From Burkholderiales bacterium (GTDB lineage Bacteria; Pseudomonadota; Gammaproteobacteria; Burkholderiales; Burkholderiaceae_C), in NCBI GenBank assembly GCA_947450745.1, contig CANFYD010000247.1:1-6173 (forward strand): DNA of 6,173 nt. Direction: 5' to 3'. Both the position numbers and the translations under genes were made by a program. Of this stretch, positions 1 through 4,723 are shown in pieces (position 1 is the first letter of the stretch; each line of letters starts with the position of its first letter). The notes below the pieces were generated by a model, which was not told the origin of the DNA, did not search any database, and was given only the letters and a program-made list of their open reading frames with translations.

Positions 1-142
1 CATCCCTGCGCAGATGCTGACGTTGCCGCTTATAGATGCCAGCACCGGGGACGGCGTGGGGAGGGATCAATTTCAGGTATCTCTGTTGGGTGATCTCGCC
101 GCTGTGTCGCGGCGGGGCCGGGTTCACGCCACGGAAATCGCT
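1..142. other. Gene-free left edge with a small GC hairpin
   Basis: I see no convincing gene here; the reading frames that cross it are antisense or shifted shadows of the neighbouring regulator. It contains a perfect 6-bp inverted repeat, CGCCGC (97-102) and GCGGCG (109-114), with a 6-base loop. This lies about 30 bases past the stop codon of the leftward regulator gene, so it could help end that transcript. No T-run follows on the minus strand, so it is not a canonical intrinsic terminator. A TATAAG-like hexamer on the minus strand near 30-35 has no matching -35 box and is not called as a promoter. Confidence 0.4.
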
Positions 143-631
143 TCAAGGCTTCGGCAAGGCCACGCGGGGCTCGAACTTGGCGCGGTGGACGCTGAAAAAC
201 GCCTTCACGTTGCGCACATTGGCGTCCTGCGTGAACAGGCGCTGCACCAGCGCGTGATAGGCCGGCATGTCGCGCACCTGCAGGATCAGCACAAAGTCCG
301 GGCCGGGCGAGACGCGGTAGCACTGCTGCACCGCTTCGTCGTCGAGCACGCGGGCCTCGAAGGCGGCCAAGTGCTCGGCACCCTGGCGGTCCAGCGTGAT
401 TTCGACCACGGCGGTCAAGCCGGCACCCAGCTTTTCGGCCGACAGCAGGGCCACGCGGCGCTCGATGATGCCGCTGTCCACCAAGCGCTTGACGCGCCGC
501 AGGCAAGTGGCCGGTGACACATGGGCCTGCACGGCCAAGTCTTGATTGGACAGCGAGGCGTCGCGCTGCAGGCTGTCGAGGATGCGCCAGTCGGCGGCAT
601 CCAGCGCCAGTGAAGTGGTTGAATCATTCAT
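143..631 (-). CDS. Lrp/AsnC-family transcriptional regulator
   Basis: A 162-residue protein of the usual size and layout for Lrp/AsnC (feast/famine) regulators, which bind DNA as dimers or higher oligomers and often sense amino acids. Residues about 10-60 form the N-terminal winged helix-turn-helix (LDAADWRILDSLQ, then SNQDLAVQAHVSPATCLRRVKRL, shown here only as key stretches). Residues about 68-150 form the ligand-binding RAM domain, including the GPDFVLILQV strand (110-119) that typically carries the glycine/acidic effector-pocket motif. The ATG at 631 places the first helix about ten residues in, as in relatives; upstream of it there is no clear Shine-Dalgarno, only A-rich sequence. The gene is divergent from glmS and shares a 142-base control region containing a large inverted repeat, so autoregulation and perhaps control of glmS are plausible inferences. 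The specific ligand cannot be read from sequence. Confidence 0.93.
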   Translation of the reverse strand: MNDSTTSLALDAADWRILDSLQRDASLSNQDLAVQAHVSPATCLRRVKRLVDSGIIERRVALLSAEKLGAGLTAVVEITLDRQGAEHLAAFEARVLDDEAVQQCYRVSPGPDFVLILQVRDMPAYHALVQRLFTQDANVRNVKAFFSVHRAKFEPRVALPKP

Positions 632-640
632 ATTTTGTGC

Positions 641-712
641 ATTCGTGAAATATGTCGCCTGAAAATACGCGAAGTGATTGATTATTTCATTTGTTGCGAC
701 ATTTTGACGAAT
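641..712. promoter_or_regulatory. Large imperfect inverted repeat between regulator and glmS (candidate operator)
   Basis: The left arm ATTCGTGAAATATGTCGC (641-658) matches the reverse complement of the right arm (696-712, GCGACATTTTGACGAAT). ATTCGT and ATGTCGC are identical at the two ends, and the middle differs by one base gap and a few substitutions. The arms are separated by 37 AT-richer bases that contain a second, weaker symmetry (TGAAAATA at 660-667 against TTATTTCA at 682-689). The dyad sits in the shared upstream region of the divergent regulator and glmS, the usual place for an Lrp/AsnC-type operator. A TTGACG hexamer (704-709) that could serve as a -35 for glmS lies inside the right arm, but I cannot pair it with a good -10. 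The site is seen in sequence; its role as operator is inferred. Confidence 0.5.
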
Positions 713-763
713 TTGATTCCGACCTAATGCCTACCATTCGATCCAAGTTAATCAACCGTCTCT

Positions 764-767
764 GGAG
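764..767 (+). promoter_or_regulatory. Ribosome binding site of glmS
   Basis: GGAG lies six bases ahead of the ATG at 774. It supports that start, which also places the catalytic cysteine at residue 2 as required for this enzyme. Confidence 0.7.
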
Positions 768-773
768 TGCTTC

Positions 774-2645
774 ATGTGTGGAATCGTCGCGGCCGTCAGT
801 CAACGCAATATCGTCCCCATCCTGATCGAGGGCCTGAAGCGGCTGGAATACCGTGGCTATGACTCCTGCGGCGTGGCGGTGCACCAGAACGGCGGCCTGC
901 TGCGGGCGCGCAGCACCTCGCGCGTGGCCGAGCTGACCGGCCTGGCCGCTGAAGACGGCATTGCCTCGGGCACCGGTATCGCCCACACGCGCTGGGCCAC
1001 CCACGGCGTGCCGGCGGTGCACAACGCCCACCCGCATTTCAGCCACGGCCCGAACGCCGCGCTGGACAGCATCGGTCGCATTGCGCTGGTGCACAACGGC
1101 ATCATCGAAAACCACGAAGAGCTGCGCGCCGAGTTGAAGGGCCGTGGCTACGCCTTCAGCAGCCAGACCGACACCGAGGTGATCGCCCACCTGATCGACC
1201 ACCTCTACGACGGCGACCTGCTGACCGCCGTGCAGCAAGCGCTGCCGCGCTTGAAAGGGGCTTATGCCGTGGCCGTGTTCTGCCGCGACGAGCCGCACCG
1301 CGTGATCGCCGCCCGCGAGGGCTCGCCGCTGGTGCTGGGCGTGGGCGTTGACCAAGGGCAGGGCGAGCACTTTGTGGCGTCCGACGCGATGGCGCTGGCC
1401 GGCGTCACCGACCAGATCGTCTATCTGGAAGAAGGCGACGTGGTGGACATGCAGTTGGGCCGTTACTGGATCAGCAAGTTGTCGCCGGCCAGCGGCCGTT
1501 TCGAGGCGGTGCAGCGCGAGGTGCGCACCGTGCATGCGCACAGCGGCGCGGCCGAGCTGGGCCCCTATCGCCACTACATGCAAAAGGAAATCTTCGAGCA
1601 GCCGGAGGCGATTGCCAACACGCTGGAAGGTGTGGTCGGCATCAGTCCTGAATTGTTCGGAGACGGCGCGTACGGCATCTTCAAAGACATCGATCAAGTG
1701 CTGATCCTGGCTTGCGGCACCAGCTACTACGCCGGCTCGACCGCCAAATATTGGCTGGAGTCGATTGCCAAGATACCGACCAGCGTTGAAGTAGCGAGCG
1801 AATACCGCTACCGCGACAGCGTGCCGAACCCGCGCACCCTGGTCGTCACCATCACCCAAAGCGGCGAGACGGCCGACACGCTGGCCGCGCTTAAACATGC
1901 GCGCAGCCTGGGCATGACCCACACCCTGACCATCTGCAATGTGTCCACCAGCGCGATGGTGCGCGAATGCGAATTGGCCTACATCACTCGTGCCGGTACC
2001 GAAATCGGCGTCGCCTCGACCAAGGCTTTTTCAACCCAGTTGGTCGGCCTGTTCATGCTGACCCTGGCGCTGGCGCAAACGCGTGGCCATTTGAACGACG
2101 AGCAAGAAGCTGCCCACTTGAAGGCTCTGCGCCATCTGCCGCTGGCGGTGCAAGCGGTGTTGGCGCTGGAGCCGCAAGTGATCGCCTGGAGCGAAGACTT
2201 TGCCCACAAGGAAAACGCCCTGTTCCTCGGCCGAGGCCTGCATTACCCGATCGCGCTGGAAGGCGCGCTGAAGCTGAAGGAGATCAGCTACATCCACGCC
2301 GAAGCCTACCCGGCCGGCGAGCTCAAGCACGGCCCGCTGGCGCTGGTGACCGCCGACATGCCGGTGGTCACCGTGGCCCCCAACGACGCGCTGCTGGAAA
2401 AGCTCAAAAGCAATATGCAGGAAGTCCGCGCCCGTGGCGGCCAGCTCTACGTCTTTGCCGACGGCGACACAAAAATTGAAAGCGAGCCCGGCCTGCACGT
2501 CATCCGCATGCCCGAGCACTACGGCGCCCTCAGCCCCATCCTCCATGTCATCCCGCTGCAACTGCTGGCCTATCACACCGCCTGCGCGCGGGGGACGGAT
2601 GTGGATAAGCCACGCAACTTGGCGAAGTCGGTCACGGTCGAGTGA
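774..2645 (+). CDS. glmS: Glutamine--fructose-6-phosphate aminotransferase (isomerizing)
   Basis: A 623-residue cytoplasmic enzyme, close to the roughly 609 residues of the E. coli protein. It makes glucosamine-6-phosphate from fructose-6-phosphate and glutamine, the first step to UDP-GlcNAc for peptidoglycan and lipopolysaccharide. The N-terminal class II glutamine amidotransferase domain (2-about 225) starts with the nucleophile Cys2 in MCGIVAA and shows HTRWATHG (71-78), HNGIIENHEEL (107-117) and QTDTE (131-135). Two SIS sugar-isomerase domains follow, with CGTSYYAG (314-321), TQSGETADT (361-369) and the catalytic-loop stretch AEAYPAGELKHGP (509-521). The protein ends in the highly conserved DVDKPRNLAKSVTVE (609-623). 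All key motifs are intact. The ATG is fixed by the required Cys2. It is divergent from the Lrp/AsnC gene. No glmS ribozyme is present, as expected outside Gram-positive bacteria. Its last codons coincide with the Tn7 target site. Confidence 0.98.
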   Translation: MCGIVAAVSQRNIVPILIEGLKRLEYRGYDSCGVAVHQNGGLLRARSTSRVAELTGLAAEDGIASGTGIAHTRWATHGVPAVHNAHPHFSHGPNAALDSIGRIALVHNGIIENHEELRAELKGRGYAFSSQTDTEVIAHLIDHLYDGDLLTAVQQALPRLKGAYAVAVFCRDEPHRVIAAREGSPLVLGVGVDQGQGEHFVASDAMALAGVTDQIVYLEEGDVVDMQLGRYWISKLSPASGRFEAVQREVRTVHAHSGAAELGPYRHYMQKEIFEQPEAIANTLEGVVGISPELFGDGAYGIFKDIDQVLILACGTSYYAGSTAKYWLESIAKIPTSVEVASEYRYRDSVPNPRTLVVTITQSGETADTLAALKHARSLGMTHTLTICNVSTSAMVRECELAYITRAGTEIGVASTKAFSTQLVGLFMLTLALAQTRGHLNDEQEAAHLKALRHLPLAVQAVLALEPQVIAWSEDFAHKENALFLGRGLHYPIALEGALKLKEISYIHAEAYPAGELKHGPLALVTADMPVVTVAPNDALLEKLKSNMQEVRARGGQLYVFADGDTKIESEPGLHVIRMPEHYGALSPILHVIPLQLLAYHTACARGTDVDKPRNLAKSVTVE

Positions 2646-2672
2646 GCGTCGCGGAGTTATGACACAAAGTAA
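2606..2672 (+). other. Predicted attTn7 attachment site at the glmS 3' end
   Basis: In Tn7, the TnsD protein recognises the conserved last codons of glmS, and insertion occurs about 25 bases past the stop codon with a 5-base target duplication. Here the conserved C-terminal codons (DVDKPRNLAKSVTVE) occupy 2598-2642 and the stop ends at 2645. The expected insertion point therefore falls near 2668-2672 (AGTAA). The presence of a potential site follows from the conserved coding sequence. Whether it has been used depends on the candidate transposon end that starts at 2673. Confidence 0.5.
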
Positions 2673-2690
2673 TGTCGGCACCCAATAAAG
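2673..2690 (+). mobile_element. Candidate Tn7-like right-end terminus next to glmS
   Basis: TGTCGGCACCCAATAAAG begins 28 bases after the glmS stop. Compared by memory with the Tn7 right end (TGTGGGCGGACAATAAAG), 14 of 18 positions agree, including the terminal TGT and the CAATAAAG block that belongs to the first TnsB-binding site. Position and orientation match Tn7, whose right end lies next to glmS. The 5 bases just before it (AGTAA, 2668-2672) would be the target duplication. Against it: I see no clear series of further TnsB-type repeats, no tns gene lies in the window (Tn7 itself has tnsA next to this end), and the partner end is outside the window. It could be a degenerate end, a cargo-side end of a Tn7 relative, or chance similarity. 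Confidence 0.33.
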
Positions 2691-2726
2691 CTCGACGCCC
2701 AACGAAGTGCGTTGTGGCGTCTGCTT
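2688..2726. terminator. Strong stem-loop downstream of glmS (possible terminator)
   Basis: GACGCCCAACG (2694-2704) pairs with CGTTGTGGCGTC (2710-2721) with a single bulged base and a 5-base loop. The stem continues after a small internal loop with AAGC (2688-2691) and GCTT (2723-2726). It begins 42 bases after the glmS stop. No clean T-run follows on the plus strand, and on the minus strand the stem is followed only by TTATTGGG. It may end or protect the glmS transcript, but it is not a textbook terminator. Confidence 0.4.
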
Positions 2727-2844
2727 GCTATGGTGCTGTGACAAAAGCAGGCAAACAAAGGGTCTCCAATGGCAGGGATTTGAGCGGCGGTTGTGGTGCG
2801 AGTCTGTTCACTGCCGGGGTGTAGCTGCCCATCGCCGGCTGAAT

Positions 2845-2866
2845 CGCGGGTCTCGACCCGCCCTAC
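2845..2866 (-). repeat. REP-like palindromic element with GTAG head
   Basis: On the minus strand the tetranucleotide GTAG (2866-2863) is followed by G and a perfect 7-bp palindrome, GCGGGTC and GACCCGC, with a 2-base loop (arms 2855-2861 and 2846-2852). A GTAG or GTGG head followed by a GC-rich hairpin is the signature of REP elements mobilised by RAYT (TnpA-REP) transposases. A second small dyad, ACGGG (2865-2869) and CCCGT (2875-2879), overlaps the GTAG end. Being a repeat cannot be shown from one copy, so the call rests on the signature. Confidence 0.5.
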
Positions 2867-2940
2867 GGGGCTGGCCCGTCCGGGAAAACAACCATGCCGC
2901 CAAGTGCTTGATTTGCAATGAGTTACCGCGAATCTTCCGG

Positions 2941-2966
2941 TTGTTATCTGCGGCGCTGGATAACAA
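2941..2966. repeat. Perfect 8-bp inverted repeat, 10-base loop
   Basis: TTGTTATC (2941-2948) and GATAACAA (2959-2966) flank a 10-base GC-rich loop. It lies 112 bases upstream of the XRE-peptidase start. It could be a protein-binding dyad or an RNA hairpin; no T-run follows. Function unknown. Confidence 0.5.
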
Positions 2967-2990
2967 ACGCCCCGCCCTGCGTGGCTGCCC

Positions 2991-3012
2991 GCCATCTCCG
3001 CATCGCGATGGC
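2991..3012. repeat. Perfect 6-bp inverted repeat, 10-base loop
   Basis: GCCATC (2991-2996) and GATGGC (3007-3012) flank a 10-base loop. It shares the ATC-N10-GAT core with the dyad at 2941-2966, and its centre is 48 bases further on. Function unknown; it may be a second operator-like dyad for the downstream regulator gene. Confidence 0.4.
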
Positions 3013-3029
3013 AATTGGGGGAGCAGCGG

Positions 3030-3065
3030 GTTGACAAATTGCATGGCAGGATAGAATTCGTCAAC
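3030..3065 (+). promoter_or_regulatory. Promoter with overlapping operator-like dyad ahead of the XRE-peptidase gene
   Basis: A perfect TTGACA (3031-3036) and TAGAAT (3052-3057, five of six consensus bases) are separated by 15 bases, shorter than the ideal 17. An inverted repeat covers the same stretch: GTTGACAAATT (3030-3040) against AATTCGTCAAC (3055-3065), matching at 10 of 11 positions with a 14-base centre. A dyad laid over the -35 and the start point is a typical site for an autoregulating helix-turn-helix repressor. Sequence symmetry is seen; binding by the adjacent protein is inferred. Confidence 0.5.
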
Positions 3066-3066
3066 T

Positions 3067-3073
3067 AAGGAGG
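3067..3073 (+). promoter_or_regulatory. Strong Shine-Dalgarno AAGGAGG
   Basis: AAGGAGG lies five bases before the ATG at 3079. This near-perfect anti-16S match settles the start of the XRE-peptidase gene and implies efficient translation. Confidence 0.85.
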
Positions 3074-3078
3074 GCACG

Positions 3079-4140
3079 ATGATTCACGAACGAATCCGGC
3101 GTGCGCGCTTGCTCAGGGGCTTGAGCCTGGAGGAGGTTGCGCAGCGACTCGGCGACATCAGTAAACAGGCGCTGAGCAAATTCGAAAAAGGTGCCGCTGC
3201 CCCGAATTCGACGCGCTTGCTTCAGCTCGCCAAGGCACTCGACGTCAAGCCGGAGTTTTTCTTCCGGCCTGACCTGGTGCAACTGGCCCCGTTGGAGTTT
3301 CGCAAACTCGCGCGCATGCCCCAGTACCGGCAGCAGCAGGTCGGCGAGCAGATGCACGACCATCTGGAACGCTACATCAGTCTGGAGCGCTGCTTTGAGG
3401 TGGATGGTGACGAACAGCCGCTGGAACCCGCTCGTTCCCTCGTCGTGACCAGCCTCGACGAGGCAGAAAGCGCGGCCGAGCAGCTTCGGGCCCGCTGGGT
3501 GATTGGTGGCGACGCCATCGCCCACCTGACTGAATTGCTGGAAGAACATGGCATCAAGGTGGCCTTGCTGGACCAGCAAGAAGGATTTGATGGCGCTTGC
3601 GCCGCCACCAAGGACGAACGGCATGTGCTGATTGCCTTGAACCGCGAGCGGCCGGGTGAGCGCCTGCGCTTCACCGCTGCCCACGAGTTGGGGCATTGGG
3701 TCATGGCCTTGCCCGAAGACATGCCCGAAAAAATCAAGGAAAACTGCTGCCACCGCTTTGCCGGCGCCTTCCTGTACCCGCGTGACCGGGTGTTGGCTGA
3801 ATTTGGCGCACATCGCCGTGCCCGCGTTTACGCGGCCGAGTTGTTGAACGCCAAACGCCGCTACGGCGTCTCGATGCAAGTGGCGCTGCGGCGGCTGAAG
3901 GATCTGAACCTGCTGACCGACTCGGGTTATACGGGCATGACGATCCAGTTCAGTGTCAATGGTTGGCGCACCAATGAGCCCGAGCCGCTGCTACCGGAGC
4001 AGCCGCGTCGCTTTGAATCGATGGTCTATCGGGGCTTGGCTGAAGACCTTTTCAGCCTGACGCGGGCTGCCGAACTGCTGCAGCGCCCGGTGGCGGATTT
4101 GGATCTCGGGCTGACGAGGTTCAGCAACGCTGAGTCCTGA
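3079..4140 (+). CDS. XRE-family regulator fused to ImmA/IrrE-type metallopeptidase
   Basis: A 353-residue two-domain protein. Residues about 4-60 are a Cro/C1-type helix-turn-helix (RIRRARLLRGLSLEEVAQRL, then SKQALSKFEKG and a helix ending at LDVKPEFFF). The central to C-terminal part is a COG2856 (ImmA/IrrE) zinc-peptidase domain with AAHELGHWVM around 200-209: His202 and His206 are predicted zinc ligands and Glu203 the catalytic base. Glu221, before HRFAGAFLYP (225-234), sits where the third ligand is usually found. Known relatives cleave or inactivate repressors, as ImmA does to ImmR and IrrE to DdrO, and such fusions are common in toxin-antitoxin-like and defence loci. It has its own promoter, dyad and strong ribosome binding site, and it converges on the PIN and hsdS genes, so it is not in their operon. 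The role as antitoxin, repressor or stress-activated switch is inference. All catalytic residues appear intact. Confidence 0.9.
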   Translation: MIHERIRRARLLRGLSLEEVAQRLGDISKQALSKFEKGAAAPNSTRLLQLAKALDVKPEFFFRPDLVQLAPLEFRKLARMPQYRQQQVGEQMHDHLERYISLERCFEVDGDEQPLEPARSLVVTSLDEAESAAEQLRARWVIGGDAIAHLTELLEEHGIKVALLDQQEGFDGACAATKDERHVLIALNRERPGERLRFTAAHELGHWVMALPEDMPEKIKENCCHRFAGAFLYPRDRVLAEFGAHRRARVYAAELLNAKRRYGVSMQVALRRLKDLNLLTDSGYTGMTIQFSVNGWRTNEPEPLLPEQPRRFESMVYRGLAEDLFSLTRAAELLQRPVADLDLGLTRFSNAES

Positions 4141-4197
4141 CAGGGTAGTTGGCTGGTCACTGCGCGGTGCTTCAAGCGTTGTGGCCCCTGAACCGCA

Positions 4198-4689
4198 TCA
4201 CGCCTGCCAAATGGCCAATCGGTGCAAGCATTCCGCCTCCGGCAAGCGAGCCCCAGCAGCACGCATCGTCAGCAATGCTGCAGCCGCCCGCTGCGGCGGG
4301 ACCACGGCGTAGACCAGCAATTGGTCCAGCAGCCACAGTGCACCGTGCACCTCCAGCCCATCTTTGAGCGCCTGTTTGCGCAAACGGCCGTCGCCTGTCA
4401 GCAAAGGCAAGCACTTTGTCTTGGCCAGCAAGTAGCAAGACACATCGGCCAAAGAGCTGTTGTTGTGTTCAGCCATCAAGCCATAGAGTGCCGCGACCTC
4501 GGTTTCGTTCAGACCCTCTGACACCAGGCCGCGCTGGCGCAAGTCTTCGGGGTCTGGGTAAGTCAGCTCCCCGATGACAAAGTCTGTGCTGAGGTAGGTA
4601 AAGGGCAGTTCAAACAAAGCGTCCAGCAGCCCCGCGCGGCCGAAGTCGATCCAGATATTGGTATCGCTGACGTAGAGGCTTTGGTTCAT
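4198..4689 (-). CDS. PIN-domain protein, probable ribonuclease (VapC-like toxin)
   Basis: A 163-residue protein starting MNQSLYVSDTNIWIDF. The four acidic residues that bind metal in PIN nucleases are visible: Asp9 in SDTN, Glu41 in VIGEL, Asp82 in SLADVSCYLLA and Asp100 in LLTGDGRLRK. PIN proteins of this size usually cut RNA, often as VapC-type toxins paired with an antitoxin. The ATG at 4689 puts the first Asp at residue 9, as is normal. A longer form from 4785 would add 32 residues that overlap hsdS and look unlike protein; the chosen ATG has no obvious Shine-Dalgarno. It follows hsdS by 34 bases on the same strand, suggesting cotranscription with the restriction-modification operon, and it converges on the XRE-peptidase gene 57 bases away. 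No classical small antitoxin gene is adjacent; that protein is the only candidate partner. PIN-fold identity is confident, toxin role is not. Confidence 0.82.
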   Translation of the reverse strand: MNQSLYVSDTNIWIDFGRAGLLDALFELPFTYLSTDFVIGELTYPDPEDLRQRGLVSEGLNETEVAALYGLMAEHNNSSLADVSCYLLAKTKCLPLLTGDGRLRKQALKDGLEVHGALWLLDQLLVYAVVPPQRAAAALLTMRAAGARLPEAECLHRLAIWQA

Positions 4690-4723
4690 CGGGCGAGCGT
4701 GGATGCAGGTTCGTTCTGGTGGG

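Larger units (their letters stand above)
2646..3078. other. 433-base gene-free junction between glmS and the accessory genes
   Basis: No reading frame here looks like a real gene: those that cross it have no recognisable motif and run into glmS or the next gene in the wrong frame. The stretch holds a Tn7-like end candidate (2673-2690), a strong hairpin (2688-2726), a REP-like palindrome (2845-2866), two dyads with 10-base loops (2941-2966, 2991-3012), and the promoter and operator region of the XRE-peptidase gene (3030-3073). A 10-base near-repeat, GTAGCTGCCC (2821-2830) and GTGGCTGCCC (2981-2990), lies exactly 160 bases apart. This is the border between core and accessory DNA. Confidence 0.7.

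Noticed and set aside
704..737. Sigma-70 promoter of glmS (TTGACG with a -10 near 725-737)
   Set aside because: No -10 hexamer with acceptable match lies at a proper distance, so only the dyad is reported.
632..773. glmS ribozyme/riboswitch leader
   Set aside because: The space is short, occupied by divergent control sequence, and the glmS ribozyme belongs to Gram-positive bacteria; no matching core was seen.
687..1922. Long minus-strand reading frame of 411 codons opposite glmS
   Set aside because: Antisense shadow of a GC-rich gene; rich in His, Val, Arg and Gln with no domain, and the sense strand is unmistakably glmS.
2694..2721. Integron attC-like site (GCCCAAC ... GTTG)
   Set aside because: The first box fits RYYYAAC, but the second does not fit GTTRRRY, and the 5-base loop is far too short for attC.
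2031..2744. Minus-strand 237-codon frame running from the junction into glmS
   Set aside because: Antisense shadow without recognisable motifs; its start lies past the stem-loop and it covers conserved glmS codons.
3061..3879. Minus-strand 272-codon frame opposite the XRE-peptidase gene
   Set aside because: Low-complexity antisense translation; the plus strand has a perfect ribosome binding site and intact HTH and HEXXH motifs.
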